A stretch of DNA of 64,000 nucleotides, taken from contig OZ231127.1 of NCBI GenBank assembly GCA_965153355.1, positions 5,208,001 to 5,272,000 on the forward strand, given 5' to 3'. The stretch comes from Flaccisagitta enflata. Taxonomy: Eukaryota; Chaetognatha; Sagittoidea; Aphragmophora. The translations under genes and the position numbers were made by a program. How positions within the stretch are numbered: position 1 is the first letter of the stretch; every line of letters begins with the position of its first letter. The notes beneath the pieces were generated by a model. The model saw only the letters and a list, made by a program, of their open reading frames with translations, did no database searches and was not told the origin of the DNA. Below are positions 34,610 through 44,485 of the stretch, in pieces.

Positions 34610-35320
34610 AAAAAGCTTGAAAAAAAAAAATTGGACCCATCCCAGATTTTTGCACAGGGGGCTGTAGAAATTTGACCTAACTTGAGCCAAAAAAATTTGA
34701 AACGGATTTTTGTGCCAAAAACAGCTATTTTTCAATAAAAAAAAAAGTATTAAATGAAACATTTTGGACTTTTTTCTTCAGAAACATGAAATACCTATAG
34801 CAATTGATAATTTAGTGAACCTGGAACAATTTTGTATAGTTCTAAGAGGCCCAAAAATAGCGTTAAAATCCCCAAATATGAAGAAATGACCCAAAAATTA
34901 AAAGATTCAAAAACTGATATTTTGGAACAGTTTGTTAAGGTAAGATATGCTGTTAGTATGAATTTCATTGATGTACTTAAAAAAGCATACATGTTACGGG
35001 CGAAAAACGCAAAACCGCTATATGCAAATAAGATCAAAGTATGAATTTTCAAAATTAGCAAAAATCGTGTAAATACACCAAAAATCAAATCAGCACAGTG
35101 CTAATGATCAAAATACATCAATTTCAGTTCAAATTGACAAAAAAATGTTGAAAAAATTGTGTTTTTCTAGCAAAAAACTCAATTTTTTACACAAAAAAAG
35201 GTTTCTAATTTTTTGGCTCAATTTAGGTCAAAATGAACTTCAGAAACGGATTCTACATCCTTTTTAGATTCCCTCTGCAAAAATTTGTAATGGGTCCATT
35301 TTTTTTTCAAAACTCTTAAA
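34610..35320. mobile_element. TIR element in intron
   Basis: The left arm 'attggacccatcccagattt' to 'tgacctaacttgagccaaaa' and the right arm, inverted, 'atggacccattacaaatttt' to 'tgacctaaattgagccaaaa' are imperfect inverted repeats of 80-110 bp. No transposase frame. Confidence 0.6.
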
Positions 35321-35364
35321 ATAGAGATTTTCTCCAACCGGAATGCTGCCCGTAAGTGAAATGT

Positions 35365-36055
35365 GAATTTACTACGCCAATCAATAAAAAAGCCGCACTT
35401 TTTAGTAATGATTTGTCATATTGAATTTTAAAATGATGAAGAAAAATCTTAAACCATTATATTTCTAGCTTTATTTGTTTAGAAATGGCATAAAAAAGAG
35501 TGAAAACATGACCATTTTCAGTTTTGCAATCCTATTGAAAAATAAGCATTTTTCCAATATTGAGGTTCACTTTGACACAGGGGTGTATATAATTGAGCGG
35601 CTTTTGATTTTATTCCCCCCCCCTGCCTTAGATTTTCTCCTCCGCTACGCATTGCATCGTGCTACAAAATCAATGATTTTCTTCCCCACAAAGCAATAAA
35701 ACACTATATTATAGGTTCAAATAGTGTTAGAATGTGTTGTAGTAATCAGAGACTACCATTTGGAACTTCCAAAAGTGTTAAATCTTCAAAAAATTTCTTC
35801 TTTCTTCTTTTTTAGCATTTGATTTTTTTCCCACCTCCAAACCCTTTGATTTTATTCCCCCCGGGCCGGGGGGGGGGGGAATGCTCAACTTTATACACGC
35901 CTGCTTTGACAAGCTCTAGCTTCTAAACAGTTTGAGATACAGCCCCTAGAATGTAAGAAAATTCAAAAAATTCAAAAACATTTTGAAACCATTTTTTGAT
36001 CTCCTCTACTCACTTACAAAAGGGTGCGGCTTTTTTTTTATTTGCGTAATACTGC
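35365..36055. mobile_element. TIR element with nested fold-back element
   Basis: The left end has 'ttactacgccaatcaataaa' and AGCCGCAC; the right end, inverted, has 'tattacgcaaataaaaaaaa' and AGCCGCAC. Inside, 35577-35905 is a smaller fold-back element with ends 'ggtgtatataattgagcggc' and, inverted, 'ggcgtgtataaagttgagca'. A relative of the smaller element is at 61.09-61.40 kb. Confidence 0.6.
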
Positions 36056-36144
36056 ACACCTTAGACAATTGAAATCATACCCCTTTCAAAAAAAATCGTC
36101 AAGCTTTAGAACATGACACTATTTGCATCCAATTTGTGTCTTAC

Positions 36145-36320
36145 CAGTGCAATGACAGCCTTTCTTCTTTCTAGATCTCTTTTTCTTCCTCTCTCTTTTC
36201 TTCTCTTGATTTGAGTCTCCATGTTCACCCGCGTCTTCCCCTTGATTTTCTTCATCTTCTTCATCCGATGAAACGTGACGCACTTCCTCCACCAAAACGG
36301 CGGGAGTCCGTTTCCGATTA
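36145..36320 (-). CDS. Exon ending in a C-x-C pair (phase 2 to phase 1)
   Basis: The acceptor CCCCCTCCAG is at 36321 and the donor CACTG|GTAAGA at 36145. It encodes SNRKRTPAVLVEEVRHVSSD, E-E-D-E-E-N-Q-G-E-D-A-G-E-H-G, then KKREEGRKKRSRKKKGCHC, with C-H-C just before the donor. The phase-1 exit matches the giant exon at 34495, which begins V-H-K-S-H-H-Q. The phase-2 entry matches the phase-2 exit of the 40-nt microexons at 38.7-40.0 kb and of the longer form of the 40.8-41.2 kb exon. The K/R-rich end resembles a nuclear localisation signal. Confidence 0.65.
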
Positions 36321-36357
36321 CTGGAGGGGGTAAATCGTCGTCATCTTTGTTATTATC

Positions 36358-36360
36358 GTC

Positions 36361-36393
<33 letters not shown>

Positions 36394-36617
36394 TTCTTCT
36401 TCTTCTTCTTCGTCATCATATCATCATCATCATCATCTTCTTCTTCTTCTTCTTCTTCTTCTTCTTCTTCTTCTTCTTCTTCTTCTTCTTCTTCTTCTTC
36501 TTCTTCTTCTTCTTCTTCTTCTTCTTCTTCTTCTTCTTCTCCATCATCATCACCATCACTATCATCCTCAGTATCATCACCACCACCACCACCACAACCG
36601 TCATCATAATCATCATC

Positions 36618-36678
<61 letters not shown>

Positions 36679-36822
36679 ATTCATCATCATCATCTTCTTT
36701 TTCTTCTTCTTTTTCTTCTTCTTCTTCTTCTTCTTCGCCATCATCAACATCACTATCATCATCAGCATCATCACCACCACCACCACAACCACCATCATAA
36801 TCATCATCAAAATACTAATTAT

Positions 36823-36889
<67 letters not shown>

Positions 36890-36955
36890 TTCTTCTTCTT
36901 CTTCTTCTTCTTCTTCTTCTTCTTCTTCTTCTTCTTCATCTTCTTCTTCGCCATC
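36358..36955. repeat. (CAT)n / (CTT)n trinucleotide block
   Basis: Long alternating CAT, CTT and CAC triplet runs. The - strand could extend the 36145-36320 exon frame as D/E repeats, but no splice logic requires it. Confidence 0.95.
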
Positions 36956-37008
36956 AACATCACTATCATCATCAGCATCATCACCACCACCATAACCACC
37001 ATCATCTG

Positions 37009-37815
37009 GAAAAAAGTCGAGGTCAGTCTTCGACTTTTTCACATATTTGAGAGAAACAGGATTTTCATTTTCTTACGGGGAAGTTGTGTATCTCATCCGG
37101 CTGATTGGTCCCTCATACGAAGTTGATAGGGTATGTAAAGTTGATAATTCTCTTTCATTTGGCGCCAAGCTGAATGCTCTACGACAAATATTTTTTGCGC
37201 TATGATTTTTTAAATATTTATTTACGAACAATTTGAATGGAATTTTTGTCGATTTTTTTTCAATTTGTGTAGGATCAATAAATAAGTGTATTTATATTTA
37301 TTTGAGCATGCAAATATAAAAAAAAATGTTTATGAACACAGCTGCTCATCTGTGAGAGTGTTTTTGAGCATTTTAGCTCATTTAGCTCACTTAGCTCAAT
37401 CTTTTCTTTCTGATTTCAAATATGATAAATGAATAAATGTTTTCATACTCGTTTAAGCAAGCAAATAAAAAAAACATGTCAGTGAACAAAGCTGCTCATC
37501 TGTGAGGGTGTTTTTAAGTATTCTAGCTCATTAAGCCCATCCAACTTGCTCTTTTTCTTTGAGTTTAAATAGGATAAATGAATTCATGTTTTGATTAAAG
37601 CATACAAATACAAGAAAGCGCGTCGGTGAGCAAAGCTGGTTATCTGGTTGAATTAATTTGATTATTTTAGCTCATCTAGCTCATTTGGCTCAGTTCCATT
37701 TTTTTCTGATTTTCAGTGCAATCATTACATAAAACTGCTTTTGATTTCATGTAACAAGTAAAAAAAGTTTCAGTGACTGAAGAAAAAAGCATGGTGACAA
37801 ATGCGACTTTTTTCC
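37009..37815. mobile_element. GGAAAAAAGTCG-ended element, copy 3
   Basis: Both 12-bp ends are intact: GGAAAAAAGTCG at 37010 and CGACTTTTTTCC at 37803. It carries the hairpin AGTCGAGGTCAGTCTTCGACT and three roughly 130-bp internal units with 'tagctcatttagctca'. It sits between (CAT)n tracts, which continue on both sides as if it had inserted into one tract. Confidence 0.75.
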
Positions 37816-38260
37816 TCGCTATCATCTCACTATCATCATTATCATCAAAATAATCATTATCATCATCATCATCATCCTACTGGTCATTATCATCATCACC
37901 ATCATCCTCATCATCCTTATCAACCTCATCATCATCATCGTCAAAAATACCTAAATGCAGATGAGCTGATACTTCTGGGTCTTCTGGGCACAGTCTGATT
38001 GGTACTCCAGTTCTCCATCCGTAAATGTCTACAAAGGAGTAAAGAGTAAAAGTAACAAGTAACGCGGGGTTGAAGTTTCGTCGCGGACGGGTGGGAAGGG
38101 GCATACAGCCCCCTTTCATCTCCCCCCCCCCCCCGCCCTGAGCGGCATCATCAAATGCGCGTTTCAAAACTTATTAACTCGAGCATTAATAAGGACGGAT
38201 CGACGGAGCAATGGAGCAACAGACCAGCGGCCTCTAAAGAGTCGCTTTTTTGCGAAAAAA
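37816..38260 (+). repeat. (CAT)n tract and hairpin-ended element remnant
   Basis: (CAT)n to 37940. From 38057, 'acaagtaacgcggggttgaa', signal GTCGCGGACGGGTGGGAAGGGGC, and by 38240 a decayed hairpin (AGTCGCTTTTTTGCGAAAAA). Confidence 0.5.
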
Positions 38261-38579
38261 AAAGTCTTGGCTAACATCTGAAGAAGCAGTACATCGTCGC
38301 ATGTAGTTCGAAAGAGGGGGGAGGCAGATGCAGATGCTTTAACAATCATTCCAACTCGTGGGTTTTGGCTCTTAGGACGTACGCGACAAGATTAAGGTTA
38401 CACAAAATCGGGCGTTACTGCTCCTGCCTAACTGCTCGACCGTGATTTGTTGGTATCCGCCTGTCTTTAGTCAACAAAATAATAAACAGAAATGCATTGG
38501 CGTGATATCCTTGAAACGTGAGTAAGGCCACGCGAGAGCATTTCCAGCCAACCAACCGACCGACCGACCAACCAACCAC

Positions 38580-40060
38580 CTAACCTAACAACCAACCAAC
38601 CCTCGCACAACACCACACCTGCCATCGATGTGAGTCACCACCCAACCAACCAACCAACAAACCTCACTAACCAACCAACCATTGCCTACACAACGCACCT
38701 GCCGTCGAATTGCGCGTCTCCGTTGTCCCGGCCAGCAACTGTGGCCGGTGGCGAATTCTGTAAAACCGACCACCCCACCAACCAACCAACTGACGCCTAC
38801 ACACACACCTGCCATCGAAGTGCGCGTCTCCGTCGTCTCTGCCGGAAACTGAGGTCGGCGGTGAATTCTATAAAACCGACCAATTTACCCACCAACCAAC
38901 CCATCGCCCCACACCATCCGTCCAAACTACCGCCAGGTGGTTCTTTGTAGTACTCTGGATTTTTTGCTTGTTTACACTCAGGATGGACTTCCTGAACTGG
39001 GATCCAGCTTCAAAGAAATCTTTCTTGTGGCGCTTTTTGAAAAAAAGTCCAAAACTGATAGTATTTCATCCTATCTACCAATGAGAATTCAAAAGGTTGA
39101 TAAAAAGTCTTTTTGCATGGTTAATTTAAATTCCTGATGAATTTCCTTTCGTTTGATAGGTCACACTATATATTTTAAGTAAGAAATCAAATTTCTAGTT
39201 TTTTAGCCACCGTTACTTAAGGTAGTGATTTGTAATGGTAGCCATAAAACAAAAATCTTCATTGCTTCTTTAAAATATATAGTGCCACCTATCAAATGAA
39301 AGGAAATTTCATCAGGATTTTTTATATACTATCCAAAAAGACTTTCTAACAACCCTGTAAATTCTGAGTATAAATCAAGAGGAAAAACTTTGAATTTTGG
39401 ATTTTTTTCAAAAAGCGCCACAAGGAAGAATTCTTTGAAGCTGGAACCTAGTTCAGGAAGTCCATCCTGAGTGTAAACAAACAAAAAATCCAGAGTACTC
39501 AGAAAAACCAAATGGCGGTAATTTGGACAGATGGTGCCCACCAACCAACCAACCAACCAACCCTTGCACAACAATGTACCTGCCATTGATGTGCGCATCC
39601 CCGACATCTCTGCCGGTAACTGTAACTGGTTGCAAATTCTGTAAAATCGACCAACCAACTTACCAACCAACCAACCAACCCACCAACCCTTGCACAACAA
39701 TGTACCTGCCGTCGAAGTGCACATCTCCGTCATCTTTGCCGCTAACTGCGACCGGTTGCGAATTCTTTGAACCGACCAACCAACTAACCAACTTACCAAC
39801 AAACCACCCGACCAACCAGCTAACCAACCCTTGTACAACAACGCACCTGCCGTTGAAGTGCGGGTCTCCGTTGTCTCTGCTGGTAACTGAGGCTGTCGGC
39901 GAGCTCTGTAAAACCAACCCACCGGCTAACCAACTTACCAACAAACCACCCCACCAACCAGCCAACCAACCCTTGCACAACAACGCACCTGCCGTCAAAG
40001 TGCGCATCCCCGTCGTCTTTGCCGGTTACTGAGGCAGTCGGTGAATTCTGTAAAACCGAT
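38580..40060 (-). CDS. Tandem array of 40-nt exon-like units (candidate mutually exclusive microexons)
   Basis: Six full units, in - strand order: 40028-39989, 39886-39847, 39745-39706, 39619-39580, 38848-38809, 38738-38699, plus a truncated one ending at 38619. Each is exactly 40 nt, follows CAG, and is followed by GTGCGT, GTACAT or GTGTGT. With one base carried in from the preceding exon (phase 1) they read VTGKDDGDAHFDG, VTSRDNGDPHFNG, VSGKDDGDVHFDG, VTGRDVGDAHING, VSGRDDGDAHFDG and VAGRDNGDAQFDG. They exit in phase 2 (AG|GT). Differences are mainly K/R, D/N and A/P/V changes. Spacers are ACCAACC-rich. Since 40 is not a multiple of 3, using two units together shifts the frame; using one keeps it. 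Confidence 0.6.
38619..38640 (-). pseudogene. Truncated microexon unit 7
   Basis: Only the 3' half survives (TCACATCGATGGCAG|GTGTGG). No acceptor is present. Confidence 0.5.
38699..38738 (-). CDS. Microexon unit 6 (VAGRDNGDAQFDG)
   Basis: Acceptor ACCGGCCACAG, donor GGCAG|GTGCGT. Confidence 0.5.
38809..38848 (-). CDS. Microexon unit 5 (VSGRDDGDAHFDG)
   Basis: Acceptor GCCGACCTCAG, donor GGCAG|GTGTGT. Confidence 0.5.
38912..39537. mobile_element. Palindromic fold-back element inside the microexon array
   Basis: Two arms of about 300 bp (38912-39185 and 39200-39537) are near-perfect reverse complements, e.g. 'tttacactcaggatggactt' on the left, and the same inverted on the right. It separates microexon units 4 and 5 and lies wholly in intron spacer. 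Confidence 0.8.
39580..39619 (-). CDS. Microexon unit 4 (VTGRDVGDAHING)
   Basis: Acceptor ACCAGTTACAG, donor GGCAG|GTACAT. Last unit before the inserted palindrome. Confidence 0.5.
39706..39745 (-). CDS. Microexon unit 3 (VSGKDDGDVHFDG)
   Basis: Acceptor ACCGGTCGCAG, donor GGCAG|GTACAT. Confidence 0.5.
39847..39886 (-). CDS. Microexon unit 2 (VTSRDNGDPHFNG)
   Basis: Acceptor ACAGCCTCAG, donor GGCAG|GTGCGT. Confidence 0.55.
39989..40028 (-). CDS. Microexon unit 1 (VTGKDDGDAHFDG)
   Basis: Acceptor ACTGCCTCAG, donor GGCAG|GTGCGT. First unit downstream of the 40.8-kb exon. Confidence 0.55.
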
Positions 40061-40427
40061 CTAGACCGTTTTTGTTTCGTCGTTCGTTTCCGGTTTGAGA
40101 GGGTTTACGCGCCTGAAAAGAAATTGATGCGGGAAAAACTAATTTGGTGCTGCGTGTTGCTTGTTGCGCAAGCGAGCCGAGTGCACAAAAAAAAAAACAA
40201 AAACAGCAAAATACTTTAGACATTATCGCACAAAGACGATATTACATTAAAAGTATGAACACACACAAACATACACACACTAACCAATACGTACACACAC
40301 AACCACGCGCGCACCGATGCACACATGCAAAAATAAAGGATGGCAATCGAAAAAGCATAAATAATGTAAGAAATATACAAAGAAAAAAACAAATTAACAA
40401 ACATGCAGCATACAAAAAGGCACCCAC

Positions 40428-40461
40428 CTTGTCTAAAGCACTCGCAGCAGTCGCCGGTTGT
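40428..40461 (-). CDS. Possible 34-nt exon, diverged relative of the microexons
   Basis: Acceptor TCCTCATTCCTCAG, donor ACAAG|GTGGGT. It shares ACCGGC near its start and a TTTxGAC near its end with the 40-nt units, and 34 and 40 leave the same remainder on division by 3. In phase 0 it reads TTGDCCECFRQ, with C-C-E-C; in phase 2 QPATAASALDK; phase 1 has a stop. Neither neighbouring exon exits in phase 0, so its use is unclear. Confidence 0.35.
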
Positions 40462-40557
40462 CTGAGGAATGAGGATGATTTTATCAAAAAAGAATGAAGA
40501 TCGTTTAAGAAATACACGAAAAAAAAATCAGAACCCCCCCAACAATCAACAGCATCC

Positions 40558-40640
40558 GCGACGAAGACAACAACAACAACCACGAAAAAAACAACAACAA
40601 TTGCAACAACAATAAAATCATCATCAACAACAACAACAGC

Positions 40641-40722
<82 letters not shown>
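40558..40722. repeat. (CAA)n microsatellite
   Basis: About 50 CAA units with CGA and CAG variants. Confidence 0.97.
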
Positions 40723-40724
<2 letters not shown>

Positions 40725-40769
40725 TACAACCACAACCACACCGGCCACCAAGAACGCCTGTCCGAGTAC

Positions 40770-41223
40770 CTTTTGTATTTCTGTTGTCCATTTTGATGTG
40801 CAGCGTCCTCGCTTTCTAATCTGGTTTCATCTCCAGCACCTTTTGTTTTCCTCGAATATTCGTGTCTATGATCGAAAACACCGTTCTTAGAGATGGCGTC
40901 CTTCCTGGAGCTTGACTTGTCTTCGTTCATTAGAGGGATTTCGTTCTTTGAGTTAACGTCGTTCTTCAAAGTGATATTGTTCTCTAAGTTGACATTGTTC
41001 TTCGAAGTGATTTCGTTCTTTGAGTTGGCTTTGTTCCTTAAAATAACGTCATTCCTTGACTTAGCATCGTTCTTAATGTCGGCGACGCCGCGGGAATGAA
41101 CGCCGTTTCTCGATTCCGAATCGTCTCTGTATCCGGCGTCAGCTTCCGACTTGGCGGTCAACATCGTCGTCATCGCGGCGTTAGTTTCGTAAATGAGGTT
41201 GAGGAGGAGGATGTAGTCAAGAC
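40770..41223 (-). CDS. Hexapeptide-repeat exon with two possible donors
   Basis: The acceptor is near 41224 (CTCTCATTGGGAG, after a long CT tract). It encodes LDYILLLNLIYETNAAMTTM, LTAKSEADAGYRDDSESRNG, then about nine hexapeptides of form [KE]-N-[DEN]-[VI]-x-[LS], e.g. KNEITSKNNVNLENNITL. Two donors are visible: AAAAG|GTGCTG at 40840 (phase 1) and AAAAG|GTACTC at 40770 (phase 2). The first fits the phase-1 acceptors of the microexons; the second fits the phase-2 acceptor at 36320 directly. The longer form adds E-T-R-L-E-S-E-D-A-A-H-Q-N-G-Q-Q. Composition suggests a disordered, possibly coiled segment. Confidence 0.65.
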
Positions 41224-41383
41224 CTCCCAATGAGAGGCGACGTGATGATGTGGAGTTAACATGAGGAGGAGAAAGAGGAGGAAGAGGAGGAAGAAGGAAG
41301 GAGGACGAGAAATAGGAAGACGCGGAGTGAATGTGAAGAAAAGGAGTATTGTAGTAAAAACTAATTATTCAAGTTGTTTTAGA

Positions 41384-41439
<56 letters not shown>

Positions 41440-41441
41440 TT
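41384..41441. repeat. (TTG)n microsatellite
   Basis: About 19 TTG units just after the exon at 41457. Confidence 0.95.
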
Positions 41442-41456
41442 GTTCTTGTTGTTCAC

Positions 41457-41511
41457 TTCCGACGACGTCGCGGCTTCAGCGCCGCGGCTCCGAGAAGTTC
41501 GTCGTCGTCGA

Positions 41512-41547
<36 letters not shown>

Positions 41548-41568
41548 CGTCGTCGTCGATGTCATCTT
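41457..41568 (-). CDS. Poly-Asp exon
   Basis: The acceptor TTTTTCCCCTATCACAG is strong. It reads E-D-D-I-D-D-D-V, a run of ten Asp, V-D-D-D, then ELLGAAALKPRRRRK. It can end at GGAA|GTGAAC (41457, phase 2) or at the TGA that follows. The (GTC)n microsatellite on the + strand is the Asp run. Its phase-2 exit does not match the phase-1 acceptor at 41223, so an alternative end, a missed exon, or a true stop must explain the gap. Confidence 0.5.
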
Positions 41569-41984
41569 CTGTGATAGGGGAAAAAGAGGAGGGAGGAAAC
41601 GGAGGCGGTGAAGGGGGTCGGAGAAACGTCAGATGTATTTGGTCTAAAAATTATTTTCGAGTGATTGCGATTAGGTTCCGCTCTCAAAACATTTCCGTGA
41701 TAAAACTAGTGATATATGTACCTTCGAGTCGACGATGTTCCTCCTGGAGATTACGAAGTTTGGACTGAAAAAGGCAAGAAGCGAAAACGTTGGGGATAAT
41801 GATTCATGATTAATGCCTCCAATTCAGTTTATGTCCGGTCATTTGTTTGATCATTCATAGAATGGATAGTTAAAATTGGTTATTGAAATTTTTTTGAGTG
41901 ACAAAAAGAGTGCCAACAAAAGAGGCCAATGTAACTAATCCTATGAGCTATAATCTATTCAGATTTTATGATAACAAGGCCAAG

Positions 41985-42135
41985 TACACTTTTTAGGTGC
42001 GACAAAGCACCTCTATAACTGGCTGTGTCCGTTGGTCGGTCGGTTGGTTGGTCGGTCGGTCGGTTGGTTGGTCAGTTGGTAACGCATTCGTTCGACGATC
42101 AACACGTCGCACCTTATTGGCCTACTTGGCCTTGT
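41985..42135 (-). mobile_element. Hairpin-ended element, family C, complete, inverted
   Basis: Read on the - strand: 'caaggccaagtaggccaata', 5' signal AGGTGCGAC, (GACC/AACC)n, 'ggacacagccagttatag', and the hairpin AGGTGCTTTGTCGCACCT with AAAAA. The signal is the exact reverse complement of GTCGCACCT. Confidence 0.8.
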
Positions 42136-42532
42136 TTTTTTATAAGAGACATGAGCCTGAGATTAGCCAAAATTTTAAGAACAAAATAAGAGACAGCCCA
42201 GGCTGAGATTCAGTTTCGGCCACTTTCCGAAAAAAAAAATTAAATCTTTATCTAAAAATGAATTTTATTCAAATTTTTCAGAAATATATATTATTTAACT
42301 TTTAGAATAACTTCTTATTTTAGGTGGCCTATGAAATGGAATTATATCATATGAGACCATGAAAATGATCAAGTTTAGGATGTAACGGTTTCAAATAAAG
42401 TACTTGAAAACAATTTATATATTTATAAACTTCGAAGAATTTAAGAACACTTAAGAGAATTTCAGGCTAAAAACGGCCAACAATTAAAGATCACCCAGGC
42501 TGATTTCAAAAAGCTATCTCTTATAAAAAAAA

Positions 42533-42642
42533 AGTAGGCCAACAAGTTGCGACGTGTGGATCGTCGAATGAATGCGTTACCCAACAGACAGACCAACGGA
42601 CACAGCCAGTTATGAAGGTGCTTTGTCGCACCAAAAAAAGAA
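42533..42642 (+). mobile_element. Hairpin-ended element, family C
   Basis: 'gtaggccaacaagttgcgac', 'gacagaccaacggacacagc', hairpin AAGGTGCTTTGTCGCACC with AAAAAA. Confidence 0.7.
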
Positions 42643-42739
42643 GATAACGTTGTCAGAATATGTGTAAGTACGTGAATTGTTTTTAGATATAAAAAAGGCA
42701 CCGTTTCCATTCGATTTTTATCATTTGCAGTGCAACAAA

Positions 42740-43270
42740 TCAATTAAAATCATAGATCATTTGAAAGACAATCAAAAGAGCTTTCATTTGCCGCCAATCT
42801 CTCATTTTTAGCTTAATTCGCTAAGACACATTTAAGGAAAGATTAAAGAGTATCCCTTTTCAAGTTTGAAAAGCCACATCACCAAAATTTACCCTTTTAA
42901 CTTCAAACAGATATCAACAAGCAAAGCTAGTAGCCTGAGATAGGTCTAGAATGGAAGATCTTTTGAATATCATTCAAATGATCACTATTTTGTTTACTTT
43001 CATCTTTTCAAACATGAATATCATAGGAAAAGAAAGAGATCAGTCACTTTTAAAACTTGTATCGAGAAAAACATCATTCTTTTGTCATTATTGTCATTCT
43101 TTTGTTTTTCATAAAATGTTTCAATTAATTGAAAGTCTTTCATAACCCATGATTAAATCCCGTCAATAAAATCAGTCATTTGAACCACTTGCACTTCCAG
43201 CTAAATCTGTTAACAAATTACAAAGAGTTATGTAAAATCTGTCGTCTGTAAACTAAAATTTTGTCACTTT
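42740..43270. repeat. Dispersed repeat, inverted partner of 30.56-31.40 kb
   Basis: 'gctttcatttgccgccaatc' and 'gataggtctagaatggaaga' match, inverted, blocks at 31.0-31.25 kb. Confidence 0.55.
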
Positions 43271-43283
43271 TATGTCATATCAC

Positions 43284-43433
43284 CCGAACAGCCTGCCATT
43301 TTCGTCCAGGGAATTTCTTGACGAGATCGGTTTGAATACGTTGCGTGGAGGGAACGTTCCATTCGTTTCTGCTCAATATTTCTTTCAACCTTTCGGAGTC
43401 TTGCAAACCCCAATTCGCCGATCTATCGCGCAC
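43284..43433 (-). CDS. Myb/SANT-like DNA-binding exon
   Basis: Fifty codons, phase 0 at both ends if the acceptor is CACTCAGAG; donor GTTCGG|GTGATA. It reads VRDRSANWGLQDSERLKEIL, S-R-N-E-W-N-V-P-S-T, QRIQTDLVKKFPGRKWQAVR. A Trp, an acidic first helix (S-E-R-L-K-E-I-L), a second Trp, and a final F-P-G-R-K-x-x-Q-A-V-R helix follow the Myb/SANT pattern (W-x-x-E...W...F-P-G-R-[ST]-x-x-Q-[VC]-x-x-R). That fold usually binds DNA or histone tails in the nucleus. Its phase joins the 0-0 exons at 47793 and 48734. The opposite strand is also open, so the strand rests on the motif. Confidence 0.5.
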
Positions 43434-43440
43434 CTCTGAG

Positions 43441-43559
<119 letters not shown>

Positions 43560-43602
43560 TAATATTCATGTGAAAAAAAATGTGTAAACTGAATATGAAA
43601 CA

Positions 43603-43765
43603 AGGCCTGATACACGGCAATCCAGTCGCGGACGGTTGGGCAGGAGCAGTAGTGCGAATACCACTCGGAATTCAAAAATGCCACTCGGAATTCAACAATG
43701 TTACGGGACGGACTGGCGGACCGACCGACACGGCAAGGTGTAGAGTCGCGTGTCCGCGACTAAAA
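43603..43765 (+). mobile_element. Hairpin-ended element, family B, complete
   Basis: 'cctgatacacggcaatccag' with signal AGTCGCGGAC, GGTTGGGCAGGAGCAG, 'cggaattcaaaaatg', a GACGGAC/GACC tract, 'caaggtgtag' and the hairpin AGTCGCGTGTCCGCGACT with AAAAA. Signal and distal arm GTCCGCGACT pair exactly. Confidence 0.85.
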
Positions 43766-43767
43766 AG

Positions 43768-43990
43768 GCCGGATACACGGCAATCCAGTCACGGACGGTT
43801 GGGCAGGAGCAGTAATGCGAAATCCGCTCATAATTCAAAAATGTAACGGACGGACATATCGACCGACCGACACAGCAAGGTGTAGAGTCGAGGAGGGAAC
43901 TCAAGGCCGAATGCTCATTTGAGCCTCAAGGCTGGGATCAGTGCCTCAAGGCTGGGATTTGAGCTTCAAGGCTAGAATTGTATGGACGGA
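43768..43990 (+). mobile_element. Hairpin-ended element, family B, with FB-type core
   Basis: A second copy directly adjacent ('ggccggatacacggcaatcc', signal AGTCACGGAC) runs to 'gcaaggtgtagagtcgagga'. Then come four 'gcctcaaggctgggattt' units, the core sequence of FB3 and FB4, then 'ggacggacaaagcctcttat' and a family A hairpin near 44015. It looks like a chimaera of two families. Confidence 0.6.
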
Positions 43991-44024
43991 CAAAGCCTCT
44001 TATAGACTTGCGTGTCCGCAACTA

Positions 44025-44485
44025 AAAAGGGAAACCAGTCGTCCAAGGGCAATATGAGGTCAGCTTTCCCCTGTGAATTTGAGAGGGGGGGGGGGGGGGG
44101 GCAGGGCAGCGGCCCCAAAACGGAAAAAGTCCCGTAGAACACAGGGGGACTTTTGTTTGTTTGTCCAGCTGCCCGTCCGCCCGTCCTTCCGTGGTTTGAG
44201 GCATGAGAGGGCTTATTAGAGACCTGAGAAAGCTTTTTTGGGGTCAAACTAATGATTTGAGGCCTTAGAAAGTTGATTTCTGGCTTAAGAGGACAGATTT
44301 GAGGCCAGAAGTGCTTGATTTGTGGCCTATTAGGACTGATTAAAGGCTTTAGAAGGCTGATTTGAGGCCTCGGGGGCTTGATCATAGGCCTGGAAGGGCT
44401 GATTTGAGGCTAGAGAGGGCTGATTTGGGGTTTGAGAGGGCTGATTTGCTGCCTAAGAGGGATGATTTGAAGCCAAAGAGGGCTT
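44025..44485. mobile_element. Fold-back family element FB2 (left arm and core)
   Basis: 'gtccaagggcaatatgaggt', a poly-G run, CAGGGCAGCGGCCCC, 'cccgtagaacacagggggac', then a core of about 14 units of 'ggctgatttgaggcct'. The right arm is absent. Confidence 0.7.

Noticed and set aside
36275-37126. Long Ser, Leu, His, Phe or Ile runs over 36.3-37.0 kb as a gene
   Set aside because: Trinucleotide microsatellites. Only the 36145-36320 exon has splice evidence.
40242-40751. Val-rich and Leu-rich frames over 40.5-40.75 kb
   Set aside because: Translation of a (CAA)n microsatellite.
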